This document shows positions 24,650-34,303 of a stretch of 64,000 nt of DNA, one piece after another. This DNA is from Halopiger aswanensis (GTDB lineage Archaea > Halobacteriota > Halobacteria > Halobacteriales > Natrialbaceae): positions 1,401,277 through 1,465,276 of the forward strand of contig NZ_RAPO01000001.1 of assembly GCF_003610195.1 (NCBI RefSeq). Direction: 5' to 3'. The notes below the pieces were generated by a model. The model did no database searches and was not told where the DNA came from. It was given only the letters and a program-made list of their open reading frames with translations. The translations under genes and the position numbers were made by a program. Numbering within the stretch: position 1 is the stretch's first letter; every line of letters starts with the position of its first letter.

Positions 24650-26527
24650 TCAGTCGTCGTGAATCGCCTCGCCGCGGTTGAGCCGCGACGCGATCGAAAA
24701 CGTCTGTTCGGCTTCCCGGCGCGTCGGGAAGTGAGCCGCCATGTAGCGCGCGGTCGCGATCAGCGGCACGCGGCGACGCCGCTCGAGATTCGGCTCGTTC
24801 GCTGACGCCTCCGCCCCCTCGCCGGTGCCGTTCCCGCCGGCAGTCGCTCGCTCGGACGCGAGATCGAACTGGCGGAACGCCGCCTCGAGGTTCTGCAGCG
24901 TGTGGAAGCCGGCGTCCTCGCGTAACAACCCGTGCCCGAGCGTGCGCTTCAGCGCCGCCGGGTCGCCGCCGCAGTCGAAGAACTCCCCGATCAGGCGACC
25001 GGCCTCGTTCACCTCGCCTTCCGCGTCGAACGTCTCGAGCAGATCCTCGAGAACGGCGTCGGGGTCGCGTCCGGTTTCGTTCTCGCCGGGGTCCGGGATC
25101 GGCGCGGGCGGCGTGTTGAGGAACCGGTCGAGGTAGACGTTGATCGCGGCGTCGAAGACCCCGCGGTAGGTCTCGAGGGCGTCGGTTCGGCGCGCGAACC
25201 CGCAGACGGCGTTGGCGTACGTGAAAGTGTGGTGAACCGTGTTCCAGTCGCTGAACTCGTTGGCCGTGCCGAACTGGGCGACCCGCGTCGCTGCGGCGTG
25301 GGCGACCTCCGTCGCGAGCGCCTCGGTCGTCGCCCCCGCCCGGACGGCGTCGGCCAGCGCGTCCACGATCGCCTCGGGGTCGTCGCCGAGCAGCGTCTCC
25401 TGAAAGTTCGCGGGCGGTGACCACGGTGAATCCGAGTTCACACCGTCGCCCGAACTCGCGAGCGCCTCGAGACCGCTCGTATCCGAGACGTCGCCCCCGT
25501 AGACGTCCTCGAGCAGCGCGACGAGGTCGATCGGCCGCCGCCAGGACGACTGCTCGTCGCTTCGGGAAGCGGTCACGAGCGGGTCGACGAGGCTCGCGAG
25601 GGCGTCGCCCCGGAGGGTCTGCTCGTCGCCCCTGTGTCCGTCCGCGTGCTCGAGCGTTTCGAACGCCGTGTTCGCGAAATCGAGGACGTGCCCGCTCGAG
25701 AGGTAGGGGTGGTCGGTCGCGGCGGCGACGACCAGTTCGGCGAGGTCGGCGTCCGACCGATCGGCGGCGACGGCGGTGCGGAGACAGCGCTCGGCACCGT
25801 CGGCGTCGCGCACCTCGACGCAGTCGCGGAACCACGACTTCAGGCGGTCGAACGCGACGTCGCGGGTCGAAAACGACGGCTGGTCGAAGTTCGGCGGTTC
25901 GCCGGCGCAGTCGTCCGCGACGTGGCGGACGCCGGTGTAGAGCGCCCGCTTTCGATCTTCGGGCTCGAGGTCATCGATTACGTTCGCCGTGCAACCGAGA
26001 ATGGTCAACCCGGAACCCCAGCCCGAGTCGCGGTACTGCGTGCCGAACTCGAGGGTTCGGGCCACCGGCTCGCGGTAGTCGACGGCCGCGTCGAGCAGCC
26101 CGATCGTCGATTTCGCGACGACGAGTCGCAGGTTTTCCTCGAGGCCGGTCTCTAAGCGCCGGGTCCAGTGCTCGTCGGGCGGCAGGTCCCGAGGCGGGGT
26201 CGGGTTCACGTAGACGGTGCCGTCCCGGACCTCGACGGGGTAGGTGGGGACGTCGTCGGCCCACGGATCGAACGTGTCGCCACAGGAGAGTTCGAACCGC
26301 GCGTGGTGCCAGTGGCAGGTGAGGATACCGTCGTCGACGGTGCCCTCGACCAGCGGAAACCCCATGTGCGGACAGCGGTTGTTCACCGCGCGCACCTCGC
26401 CCTCGTGGTAGAAGACGGCGATCGGCGTCCCCTCGAGACTCACCAGTTCGCGCCCCGATTCCGCGAGGTCCTCGAGCGCGACGACCTCGCGAAAGTCGTC
26501 CGTGTCGGCATCGTCTGCTGTTGCCAT
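24650..26527 (-). CDS. Rieske [2Fe-2S] domain fused to a large helical domain
   Basis: 625 residues. Residues about 12-110 are a ferredoxin-type Rieske domain with both cluster motifs intact: Cys52/His54 in RCPHMG and Cys71/His74 in CHWHHARF. The remaining 500 residues are mostly helical and His/Asp/Glu-rich, with repeated features such as [21 protein letters not shown] and [14 protein letters not shown] that could be metal or substrate sites. This does not look like the ring-hydroxylating oxygenase alpha-subunit catalytic domain (no typical 2-His-1-carboxylate motif seen in its usual context). Could be an oxidoreductase or oxygenase of a separate family. No linked reductase. Function not known to me. 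Confidence 0.8.
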   Translation of the reverse strand: MATADDADTDDFREVVALEDLAESGRELVSLEGTPIAVFYHEGEVRAVNNRCPHMGFPLVEGTVDDGILTCHWHHARFELSCGDTFDPWADDVPTYPVEVRDGTVYVNPTPPRDLPPDEHWTRRLETGLEENLRLVVAKSTIGLLDAAVDYREPVARTLEFGTQYRDSGWGSGLTILGCTANVIDDLEPEDRKRALYTGVRHVADDCAGEPPNFDQPSFSTRDVAFDRLKSWFRDCVEVRDADGAERCLRTAVAADRSDADLAELVVAAATDHPYLSSGHVLDFANTAFETLEHADGHRGDEQTLRGDALASLVDPLVTASRSDEQSSWRRPIDLVALLEDVYGGDVSDTSGLEALASSGDGVNSDSPWSPPANFQETLLGDDPEAIVDALADAVRAGATTEALATEVAHAAATRVAQFGTANEFSDWNTVHHTFTYANAVCGFARRTDALETYRGVFDAAINVYLDRFLNTPPAPIPDPGENETGRDPDAVLEDLLETFDAEGEVNEAGRLIGEFFDCGGDPAALKRTLGHGLLREDAGFHTLQNLEAAFRQFDLASERATAGGNGTGEGAEASANEPNLERRRRVPLIATARYMAAHFPTRREAEQTFSIASRLNRGEAIHDD

Positions 26528-26631
26528 ACGCCAACGGACAACACGCGGTCGTGTAAGCGTTCCCTGAACGCAGCTACTGTAACGAATCGGTCATATCACA
26601 GCCTTTTGGGAGTCGCGACGAAACGTCGGGT

Positions 26632-27033
26632 ATGGATTCGGACTCGGACGCGGACGGTGATTCGGCGACAAAGGCGAACACGGACGCAGGTGCCCTCGTC
26701 CGCCGCTACTACGACGGGCTCGACGACCACGACTACGACGCTCTCGCCGAGATTCTCGCACCCGATTTCGTCCAGCGACGACCCGACCGAACGTTCGACG
26801 ACCGCGCGTCGTTCGTCCAGTTCATGCGCGAGAAGCGACCGAATCCGAACACGACGCACGAGGTGATCGATATCGTCGCGGACGACCGGACCGTCGCCGC
26901 TCGCGGACGGGTACTCGAGGCCGCGACGGACGCCAGCGACAACGACGACGACGACCGCGTCCTGTTCGAGTTCGCCGACTTCTTCGCGGTCTCGGACGGC
27001 CGGATCGAGCGCCTCGAGACGTACGCGCGCTAA
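26632..27033 (+). CDS. NTF2-like/SnoaL-like domain protein, paralogue
   Basis: 133 residues with the same plan as the protein at 20903-21337: an Asp/Ser-rich N-terminal tail of about 20 residues followed by one NTF2-like fold (LVRRYYDGLDDHDYDALAEI ... DFVQRRPDRTFDDRASFVQFM ... VAARGRVLEA ... FADFFAVSDGRIERLETY). A short Asp-rich loop (DASDNDDDD) is inserted before the last strands. Ligand unknown; divergent from the Rieske gene. Confidence 0.72.
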   Translation: MDSDSDADGDSATKANTDAGALVRRYYDGLDDHDYDALAEILAPDFVQRRPDRTFDDRASFVQFMREKRPNPNTTHEVIDIVADDRTVAARGRVLEAATDASDNDDDDRVLFEFADFFAVSDGRIERLETYAR

Positions 27034-27152
27034 TCTTCGTCTCGTCGGAAACTCACTCGTTGATCGGCGAGCAGTCACCGTCAGACACCGACCCCGGCCA
27101 AACGGACCGCGCTGTGCGACGAAGCAGCGGCGTACGTGACAATCGGCAGAAC

Positions 27153-27161
27153 GATTTAAGT
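27153..27161 (+). promoter_or_regulatory. TATA box of the PAS kinase gene
   Basis: GATTTAAGT, about 26-34 bases before the ATG at 27187; predicts a leaderless transcript starting inside the operator at 27172-27187. Confidence 0.55.
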
Positions 27162-27171
27162 TTCGACGATG

Positions 27172-27187
27172 TCTAGGCGAGCCTAAA
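27172..27187. promoter_or_regulatory. DtxR/iron-box-like palindrome at the start of the PAS kinase gene
   Basis: TCTAGGCGAGCCTAAA contains the perfect palindrome TAGGC-GA-GCCTA, close to the TTAGG..CCTAA core of DtxR/IdeR-type operators, and ends at the ATG itself. Placed exactly where the transcription start should be, it is well set for repression. Confidence 0.5.
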
Positions 27188-28464
27188 TGGGGGAGTATAT
27201 CGAGCAGTTCGTCGGCGCGCTGTTTCGGGTGCTCGAGGACGAGGGGCATACGGAGGCCAAACAACTGTTGCTGGACGTCTACCGGTCCAACGCGGCGACG
27301 GATCGCGACGAACTCGCGCAGGATCTCCTCTCGGAACTCATCGCGGTCGTCGACCGCCGGCTCGAGACCCGCGAGGAGATCGAGGTGCTCGCGACCGCAG
27401 TCGAATCTCTCTTCGATCGGTTCGCAACGGTCGTCGACGCTGCGCCGGCGGCCATCTTCGCCGTCGAACCGGACGGCTCAATCCGGCTGTGGAACGACGG
27501 CGCGACCCGAACGTTCGGCTGGGACGAGTCGGAGATCATCGATCGCTCGTATCCCCGAACTCTGGCGGAGTCACCCGACGAGACCGCCGCATTTCTCGAG
27601 CGACTCCGCGAAGGCGAGCACCTCGCCGGGATCGAAACCCGCCACCGGCACAGGGACGGCTCGGTTCGTGACGTTCGGCTCTGGGCGGCGCCGCTCGGCA
27701 ACCGGGGCAATGAGTTCGAGTTCGAGGGCGCCACGTTCGTCGTCAGTGACATCACCGAGCAGAAACAGCGCGAGCAGCGGCTGGCCGTTCTCAACCGAGT
27801 ATTGCGCCACAACATCCGCAACGACGTGACGCTGATCCAGGGGCACCTCGAGATGCTGGCGGCCGACCTCGAGGCGGAAACCGAACACGTCGATGTGATC
27901 GACGCGCGGCTCGACAACATCGTCGAACTGAGCGAGGCGGCCCGTCGAATCGAGCAGTTACAGGGCGACGGCACCGACCTCGCGACGATCGAACTGACGG
28001 ACCTGTTACGCGAGCGCCTCGACCGCCTGCAGACGGAACACCCGGAGGCCGACATCAGCGTGCAGCTTCCCGGCTCGGTGGCCGTCGGCGCGCACGAACT
28101 GCTGCCCTACGCGTTCGATAACGTTCTCGAGAACGCGATCGAGCACAACACCGCGGCGACTCCGCGGATCGACGTCACGGTGACGACGGCGTCCGGGCCA
28201 CACCGGCGCACGGTCACCGTTCGAATCGCCGACAACGGGCCGGGCCTCCCCGAGGCGGAACGGGAGGTTCTTACGGCAGACGCGGAGACCCCGCTGACCC
28301 ACAGCAGCGGGATGGGGCTGTGGCTCGTCCGCTGGATCGTTCGCAGTTCCAACGGGACCGTCGCGGTCGATCCCGGCCGCTTCGACGGAACCTGCGTCAG
28401 CATTCGGCTGCAGGACGCTCGATCCGAGGACCGACGCGAAGCGGCGCCGTCGGCGAGACGGTAG
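27187..28464 (+). CDS. Soluble PAS sensor histidine kinase
   Basis: 425 residues and no membrane segment. N-terminal helical region (1-70), PAS domain (about 75-190: VVDAAPAAIFAVEPDGSIRLWN ... FVVSDITEQKQ), phosphoacceptor helix LNRVLRHNIRNDVTLIQGHLEML (His near 207) and ATPase domain (VLENAIEHN, ADNGPGLPEAE, GMGLWLVRWIV). The HNIRND phosphoacceptor box is the common haloarchaeal variant. No adjacent response regulator. The palindrome over its start suggests metal-controlled expression. Confidence 0.88.
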   Translation: MGEYIEQFVGALFRVLEDEGHTEAKQLLLDVYRSNAATDRDELAQDLLSELIAVVDRRLETREEIEVLATAVESLFDRFATVVDAAPAAIFAVEPDGSIRLWNDGATRTFGWDESEIIDRSYPRTLAESPDETAAFLERLREGEHLAGIETRHRHRDGSVRDVRLWAAPLGNRGNEFEFEGATFVVSDITEQKQREQRLAVLNRVLRHNIRNDVTLIQGHLEMLAADLEAETEHVDVIDARLDNIVELSEAARRIEQLQGDGTDLATIELTDLLRERLDRLQTEHPEADISVQLPGSVAVGAHELLPYAFDNVLENAIEHNTAATPRIDVTVTTASGPHRRTVTVRIADNGPGLPEAEREVLTADAETPLTHSSGMGLWLVRWIVRSSNGTVAVDPGRFDGTCVSIRLQDARSEDRREAAPSARR

Positions 28465-28623
28465 GTCCTACCCCCGACCTTGCCTCGGTAGCGAATCGAT
28501 GACACCGGACTCGAGCGCCTCTCGAAGCGAACGGACGATAGCGTACCGGGCTCGTTCAGCCGCAGGGAACTGTCAGCGGAAGCCGGCCGATTCCTTTTCC
28601 GCGAGAGTCGTGTACCGCGGGCG

Positions 28624-30114
28624 ATGACACCGGAGCTCTCGATCGAGGCCGATTGGAACAGCCTGTATATCGACGGCGAGTGGACCGCGTCCGAACGCGA
28701 CGAGGAGATCGCCGTCGAGGATCCGTCGACGCGCGAGGAGATCGCGCGCGTCCCCGCGGCGACCGAGGGGGACGTCGAGGCCGCCTACGAGGCCGCCGCC
28801 GACGCCCAGCGGGAGTGGCAGGAGGCCCCGCCGGTCGAACGCGAGCAGGTCGCCCAGCAGTTCGCGCAGTTGCTCGGCGAGTACGAGGACGAGATTACGG
28901 ACCTGCTGGCCCACGAGGCGGGCGGCGGGCCGATCATGGGCGAGACATCGGTCAGTATCGCTTCCGACCAAGCAGCGGAGGCGGCGACGTTCCCGCGCCG
29001 GATGAAGGGCGAGCAGATCACCTCGAACGTGCCGGGCAAGGAGAACTTCGTCCGGCGCGAACCGCAGGGGATCATCACCGTCATCTCGCCGTGGAACTTC
29101 CCGCTGAACCTCTCGGGGCGAGCCATCGCGCCGGCGATCGCCACCGGCAACGCCGTCGTTCTCAAACCCGCGACGAACACGCCGATCACCGGCGGGCTGC
29201 TCATGGCGAAGCTGTACGAGGAGGCCGGACTCCCCGACGGCGTGCTCAACGTCGTCACCGGCCACGGCTCGGACATCGGCGACGCCGTCGTCGGCCACCC
29301 CGAGAGCGACCTCGTCGCCTTCACCGGGTCGACGCCGGTCGGCCGCGGTGTCGCGGCCACGGCGGGCGAGAACCTCTCGGAACTGGCGTTGGAACTCGGC
29401 GGCAACAACGCCCACATCGTCACCGCCGACGCCGACCTCGAGGCGGCGGTCGACTCGGCCGTCTTCGGCTCGTTCGTCCACCAGGGCCAGGTCTGCATCT
29501 CGATCAACCGCCACCTCGTCCACGAGGACGTCTACGACGAGTACGTCGAGCGCCTGACCGAGCGCGCAGAGTCCCTTCCAACCGGGAGCGCCCACGACGA
29601 GGACACCGTCGTCGCCCCGATCATCGACGAGTCCCAGCGCGACGAGATGCTCGAGTACGTCGAGGAGACGATCGACCAGGGAGCGACGCTCGAGACTGGC
29701 GGCGAGACGGTGCCGATGGACGGTGTGGACGACTCGCTGCTGGTGGCGCCGACGGTCATCTCGGACGCGACCAACGATATGGCTGCGGCCTGTAACGAGC
29801 ACTTCGGACCGATCGCACCCGTGATTCCGTTCTCCGATATCGACGAGGCGATCGAGATGCACGACGCGACGGAGTACGGCCTCTCGGGCTCGGTTCACGC
29901 GGGCGATATCGGCACGGGTATGCAGCTCGCCGAGCGGATGGACACCGGCAACGTCCACGTCAACGACCAGCCGATCAACGACGAGGCTCACGTCACGTTC
30001 AGCGGGACGAAAGCCTCCGGCGTCGGGACCTACAACAGCACCGAAATCATGGACGAGGTCACCGAGAAGAAGTGGATCTCGGTCCAACACGAAAAGCGAG
30101 AGTACCCGTTCTGA
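28624..30114 (+). CDS. Aldehyde dehydrogenase family protein
   Basis: 496 residues, full length. NAD(P)-dependent oxidation of an aldehyde to its acid. Motifs: ITVISPWNFPLNLSGRAIAPA, KPATNTPIT, FTGSTPVGR, the general base in ELGGNN (Glu near 256) and nucleophile in GQVCIS (Cys near 290), then EHFGPIAPVIPF and SGTKASGVGTYN. The closest named types would be benzaldehyde/vanillin or succinate-semialdehyde-like dehydrogenases; I cannot choose. Stand-alone, transcribed with the upstream kinase direction but 160 bases apart. Confidence 0.92.
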   Translation: MTPELSIEADWNSLYIDGEWTASERDEEIAVEDPSTREEIARVPAATEGDVEAAYEAAADAQREWQEAPPVEREQVAQQFAQLLGEYEDEITDLLAHEAGGGPIMGETSVSIASDQAAEAATFPRRMKGEQITSNVPGKENFVRREPQGIITVISPWNFPLNLSGRAIAPAIATGNAVVLKPATNTPITGGLLMAKLYEEAGLPDGVLNVVTGHGSDIGDAVVGHPESDLVAFTGSTPVGRGVAATAGENLSELALELGGNNAHIVTADADLEAAVDSAVFGSFVHQGQVCISINRHLVHEDVYDEYVERLTERAESLPTGSAHDEDTVVAPIIDESQRDEMLEYVEETIDQGATLETGGETVPMDGVDDSLLVAPTVISDATNDMAAACNEHFGPIAPVIPFSDIDEAIEMHDATEYGLSGSVHAGDIGTGMQLAERMDTGNVHVNDQPINDEAHVTFSGTKASGVGTYNSTEIMDEVTEKKWISVQHEKREYPF

Positions 30115-30380
30115 GCGGCGGCCGCCGCGCGTCGCGCCGTCGGTTCGTCCCCGCCCATCGTATCCGGGTTCGGAACACTCACTCGTCCATGAAAAGACGT
30201 TATACGGGGCACCGTCGTCGGTTTGACTGCAGGAGTAGTTACGCTCCTGTCACGATGCGGATTACGCCACCATCAACCAGGGAACGCGGACCGGCCGGGT
30301 GATTTCCCGGCCTTTCGCGTGAAGCAGGTCTCGCTGCTCATTCTCGACGGTCCGCAGTCGACGAGTGCAGACGCCGCCGA
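30115..30380. other. Intergenic region between convergent genes
   Basis: About 265 bases with no credible gene. It contains one strong hairpin (30293-30312), listed separately. Confidence 0.5.
30293..30312. terminator. Hairpin between convergent genes
   Basis: GGCCGGG (30293-30299) and CCCGGCC (30306-30312) form a perfect 7-base stem with a six-base loop, followed by TTT. Could stop transcription of the aldehyde dehydrogenase gene; archaeal terminators often lack hairpins, so the role is tentative. Confidence 0.4.
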
Positions 30381-31562
30381 TCACGCCGAGCAGTTGTTCG
30401 GCCCCAACTCGAGTTCGGTGCGGTCCTCGGGCGGCGCCGCCGTGCGCCCGCGATTGATGTCGATGATCTCCTCGTAGTTCGAGGGCTTCTCGCCGGCGTC
30501 GGCCATCCGCTCGACGAATTCGTCTTCCGCGAGGCCGAGCAGGTCGATCTCGGCCCGCGCGTCGCGGATCGTCGTCGCGATCGGTTCGCCGGGCGACCCG
30601 TGCTCGAACTCGCCGTCGTCCGTGACCGCGACGTGACCCGGCAGCACGGCGAGGCCTTCGGGTTCGGCGAGGATCGTTCGGTGGAGCGTCTCGTAGAGCA
30701 TTCGGGCGCCCTCTTCCCCCTCATCGTCGCTAAACTCGAGTTCCGTCCGCCCGGTCGAGGCGACGTGCAGCGTATCGGCGGTCAACAGCGCCGCGTCGTC
30801 GACCAGCAGATTGATCATCTCGCTGGTGTGGCCCGGCGCGAACAGCGCCTTCAGTTCGCGATCGCCGACCGCGAGCACCTCGTTGCGCTCGAGGGGCGTG
30901 TACTCGTATTCAACCTCGCGTTCGTCGGCCCGTTCACCGAGGTAGTAGGGCACCGCGAGGCTCTCGGCGAGGTCGCGCCCGCCGGAGATGTGGTCGGCGT
31001 GGACGTGCGTGTCGATGACGCCGACGATCGTGAGCCCGGCTTCCTCGGCCGCGACCTCGAACTCGTCGACGTCGTCGGTCGGGTCGACGGCGACGGCCTC
31101 GCCCGTTTCTGTGCAGCCGACGACGTAGCCGAAACAGCCCTTCGCGCGGCGCTGGAGTTGCAGGAGCGTCAGTCCCGGATCGCCGACGTCTACCTCGACG
31201 GTGTCGTAGACGCCGCTCCAGCCCTTCATCCCGCCGTCGACGGTGTGGACGTCGTACTCGTCGGTCGCCGACTCGAGTTGCGTCGCCAGGTTGCCCGACG
31301 AGATGCCCTTCGCGCAGATGGTGATGACGCGCTCGGCGTCGCCGACGGTCTGTCGGAATTCCTCGAGTCGGCCGTTGGCGTCCCCGTCGCCGCCCTCGTT
31401 TCCGTCGCCCTCGAGTTCCTCCTCGGGGCCGAAGGGGAAGTGGACCGCGCCCGGCACGTGCCACGAGTCGTAGCTGTCCGCGGGGCGCGTATCGACGAGG
31501 ACGAAGTCGTCGCCCTCGTCCTGCAGTTCCGCGAGGCGGTCGGCGGCGAGCGTGGTGACCAT
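30381..31562 (-). CDS. Rhodanese domain fused to MBL-fold persulfide dioxygenase-like domain
   Basis: 393 residues. Residues 1-115 are a rhodanese (DTRPADSYDSWHVPGA; active-site Cys83 in CAKGISSG). Residues about 125-360 are an MBL domain of ETHE1 type: THVHADHISGG (His186, His188, Asp190, His191), APGHTSEMI, TADTLHV and LPGHVAVTDDG. Persulfide dioxygenases oxidise low-molecular-weight persulfides to sulfite, and fusion with rhodanese lets one protein pass sulfane sulfur between sites; most known fusions have the rhodanese at the C-terminus, here it is first. A 15-residue acidic insertion lies within the rhodanese part. Likely detoxifies sulfide-derived persulfide. Confidence 0.85.
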   Translation of the reverse strand: MVTTLAADRLAELQDEGDDFVLVDTRPADSYDSWHVPGAVHFPFGPEEELEGDGNEGGDGDANGRLEEFRQTVGDAERVITICAKGISSGNLATQLESATDEYDVHTVDGGMKGWSGVYDTVEVDVGDPGLTLLQLQRRAKGCFGYVVGCTETGEAVAVDPTDDVDEFEVAAEEAGLTIVGVIDTHVHADHISGGRDLAESLAVPYYLGERADEREVEYEYTPLERNEVLAVGDRELKALFAPGHTSEMINLLVDDAALLTADTLHVASTGRTELEFSDDEGEEGARMLYETLHRTILAEPEGLAVLPGHVAVTDDGEFEHGSPGEPIATTIRDARAEIDLLGLAEDEFVERMADAGEKPSNYEEIIDINRGRTAAPPEDRTELELGPNNCSA

Positions 31563-31707
31563 AGCCGACGTACGCGCTCGAGCGCCCTAAGCGTCGGCGC
31601 GCAGGTGCCACGGGATTCAGGAGCAGGGGACGGGAGACGGCTGGAGGACAGTGACGCGTTCACGCACCGATAGGTCCGTTTAACTGACACGGGATCGAAG
31701 CGGGTGC

Positions 31708-33231
31708 ATGGCTCTGTCCGACCACCTCGCCGCCGTCGTCGCCGTCCTCCGGCGCCGCCCCGGCGATCTCCTGCCGCTGTACTTGCTCGGCGCCGCCGTG
31801 CCGGCGATCATCCGGGTCGTCCCGTTTTTCGCCGCCCTCGTCGGCTACCTCCACCTTCGGACGTCCGGCCGACTCGCGACGGTGCAAACGGAACTGGCCG
31901 ATCTGGAGTCGCCGCCGGATCCCCAGACGAACCCCGACGCGTTCGATCGGTGGGCCGAGGGACTCGTCCCGGTCTTCGAGCAGGTACTGACGCCGACGAT
32001 GCTCGCGATCGGTCTCGTCACGGTGCTTCTAGTGATTCTCCTTGCCGCCGTGGTGTCGCCGTACGTTACTGCGGGCCAGTTGGCCGCCAGCTACGCACGG
32101 CTGCGCGACGAGCGCGGCGTCGACGCCGGCTTCGCGGGGGCGCGCCGCCACTGGCTGCGGTTTCTGGGACTCTACCTCCTCGAGTTCCTGCTGTGGGCCG
32201 TCCTCCTGCTCGGCGGCGGAATCGCGGTCGTGATCGCCGCCGGCGGCCTCTCCGCGGCGGGAGTCGGCGCGGTCGGGATCCTCGTCGGCCTGCTGGTCGG
32301 GCTTCTACTGATCGTGGCCCTCGCCGCCGTCCGCGCGCTGTTCGCGTTCGCGCCGGTCGCGGTCGTCGTCGACGACGTCGGCGTCTTCGCCTCGCTCTCG
32401 CGGACGGCGTCGTTCGTGCGAGCGTATCCCGGCGGCGCGCTGGCGTACTACGTCCTTTCGCTCGGGGTGTTCCTCGGATTCTCGGCGCTGTCCGGCGTGC
32501 TCGCGCTTGTCGAGATCGTCGTGTTCCCTTCCCTGCTCGGGATCGTCCTCCTGTTCCCGGCGCTCGACCTGCTGAAGACCTCGCTGTACGGCACCTACCG
32601 CGGGCGGCTGCGGCCGCCGACGAGTCCGGACCGGTCGCTGCAGTCGCAGGTCGGCGACGGACTGCGCCGCGGCTGGGCAGAGATGGTCGCGTTCGTCCGG
32701 TCGACGCCCGGGACCCACGCGCTCGTCCTCGCCGTCGGCCTCGGCTCGTTCGCGGCCGGCTGGTACGCCGCCGATCCGTACGCCGGCGTGATCGAGACAT
32801 CGATCGCCAGCCGCCTCGAGGGGCACGTTCCGCCGGCGGCCGCCCTGGAGTTCTTCGGGAACAACTGGCTGGTCGCGATCACGACGGTCTACAGCGGGGT
32901 CGCGTTCGTCGTCCCCGCCGTCGTCTCCGTGCTGTTCAACGGGCTCGCGCTGGGCATCACCGCGCGCCTCGAGGTCGCTCCCCTCGAGTTGCTCGCGTTC
33001 GTCGTCCCCCACGGGGTCATCGAGATTCCGGCGATTCTGATCGCCGGCGCGCTCGGGGTGTCGGTGGGCGTCGACGGCTGGCGAACCCTGCAGGGCCGGA
33101 TGCGGCGAGCGACGTTCGCGGATCGCCTCGAGCGTGCGTTCTGGGTGCTCGTCGGAATCGGCATCCTGCTTGCCGTTGCGGGCGCAATCGAGGGGTTCGT
33201 GAGTCCGTACTACTACCGGCCGTTCCTGTGA
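31708..33231 (+). CDS. Multi-spanning membrane protein with SpoIIM-like C-terminal half
   Basis: 507 residues with about eleven hydrophobic segments. The N-terminal half (1-300) is a glycerophosphoryl-diester-phosphodiesterase/YciC-type membrane region, with long helices and the conserved cytosolic loop RTASFVRAYPGG. The C-terminal half (about 320-500) has the stage II sporulation protein M-like pattern: FFGNNWLVAITTVYSGV, FNGLALG and VVPHGVIEIPAILIAGALG. In archaea SpoIIM-like proteins have no sporulation role; a part in membrane organisation or transport is guessed. TATA-like GTTTAACTG (31677-31685) supports the ATG. Confidence 0.78.
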   Translation: MALSDHLAAVVAVLRRRPGDLLPLYLLGAAVPAIIRVVPFFAALVGYLHLRTSGRLATVQTELADLESPPDPQTNPDAFDRWAEGLVPVFEQVLTPTMLAIGLVTVLLVILLAAVVSPYVTAGQLAASYARLRDERGVDAGFAGARRHWLRFLGLYLLEFLLWAVLLLGGGIAVVIAAGGLSAAGVGAVGILVGLLVGLLLIVALAAVRALFAFAPVAVVVDDVGVFASLSRTASFVRAYPGGALAYYVLSLGVFLGFSALSGVLALVEIVVFPSLLGIVLLFPALDLLKTSLYGTYRGRLRPPTSPDRSLQSQVGDGLRRGWAEMVAFVRSTPGTHALVLAVGLGSFAAGWYAADPYAGVIETSIASRLEGHVPPAAALEFFGNNWLVAITTVYSGVAFVVPAVVSVLFNGLALGITARLEVAPLELLAFVVPHGVIEIPAILIAGALGVSVGVDGWRTLQGRMRRATFADRLERAFWVLVGIGILLAVAGAIEGFVSPYYYRPFL

Positions 33232-33342
33232 GTCAGCCGCGTTGACGTCACCGGACGCCACACCCGCACAATCGAGGCCCGACGGCGTCTCCGTCCGGGA
33301 AACACCGAACCAATAAAGGCCGACCGGTCCGTCGTGGATGAC

Positions 33343-34302
33343 ATGACGACGACGCTCGGAACGGCGAGCGCGGACCCCGGCGAGATCGATACGGGCCGGC
33401 TCGAGGTTGGCGAAACTCGAGACGGCAGTTCGTTCGGTCTCCCCGTTGCCGTGGTCAACGGCGCCTCGCCGGGCAAGACGCTCTACATGCAGGCGGTCAG
33501 CGACGGCGACGAACTCAACGGGATCGGGGTTATCCAGCGCGTTGTGCCGCGACTCGATCCCGCCGAGATTTCCGGGACGATCCTGATCGTCGGGATCGTC
33601 AACTACCACGCGTTCCAGGTCGCCGAGCACCGGAACCCGATCGACGACACGAAGATGAACCGCGCGTATCCGGGCAACGAGAACGGCACCTCGAGCGAGC
33701 GGATCGCCGCCGCGACCTTCGCCGCCGCGACCCGCGCGGACATCATTCTGGACCTCCACCAGGGTTCGACCAGCCGGATGATCGACGAGGTCCGCGTTCG
33801 CTGTGGCAAGCGCCACCGGCTCTACGAGGACTGTCTGGAACTCGCGAAGGCCTTCGGCTGCGGCTACGTCCTCGACCAGAAGGGGCCGGACGGCCAACTC
33901 GCCCGGGCCGCCCCCGACGAGGGGATTCCGACGATCGATCCCGAACTCGGCGGGACCGTCGGCTGGGACGAGACGAGCATTCAGAAGGGCGTCGAGGGCG
34001 TCTTCAACGTGCTCCGGTACTACGACTTTCTCGCGGAGAGTCACGACCTCGAGCGCCAGACCCGCGCCAACGGGTTCGAACAGTACGGCGCGCCGAACGG
34101 CGGCCTCGTCGATTTCAAGAAGGAGCTGGGCGATCGCGTCGCCCGCGGCGAAACGCTGTTCGAGGTGACGACGGCCTTCGGAGAGACGAAGGCGACGGTG
34201 ACCGCCGACAGCGACGGGATCCTCTGGCGCACCCGCCGACTACCCCAAGTGGCCTCCGGCGAGTACATCTGCTCGGTCGGGACCGACATCGACTCCTACT
34301 GA
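33343..34302 (+). CDS. Succinylglutamate desuccinylase/aspartoacylase family deacylase
   Basis: 319 residues. Zinc carboxypeptidase-like (M14) hydrolase family. N-terminal small domain, then the metal and substrate motifs PIDDTKMNRAYPGNENG, DLHQGSTSR (zinc ligand and Arg) and the catalytic Glu in IDPELGGT; the C-terminal beta domain (FFEVTTAFGETK-like region) ends at DTDSY-type tail. Substrate unknown. The start is ambiguous: GTG at 33334 or ATG at 33343, both near the expected leaderless position behind CAATAAAGG (about 33311-33319). It ends one base before the next gene's ATG, so the two are an operon. Confidence 0.85.
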   Translation: MTTTLGTASADPGEIDTGRLEVGETRDGSSFGLPVAVVNGASPGKTLYMQAVSDGDELNGIGVIQRVVPRLDPAEISGTILIVGIVNYHAFQVAEHRNPIDDTKMNRAYPGNENGTSSERIAAATFAAATRADIILDLHQGSTSRMIDEVRVRCGKRHRLYEDCLELAKAFGCGYVLDQKGPDGQLARAAPDEGIPTIDPELGGTVGWDETSIQKGVEGVFNVLRYYDFLAESHDLERQTRANGFEQYGAPNGGLVDFKKELGDRVARGETLFEVTTAFGETKATVTADSDGILWRTRRLPQVASGEYICSVGTDIDSY

Positions 34303-34303
34303 T

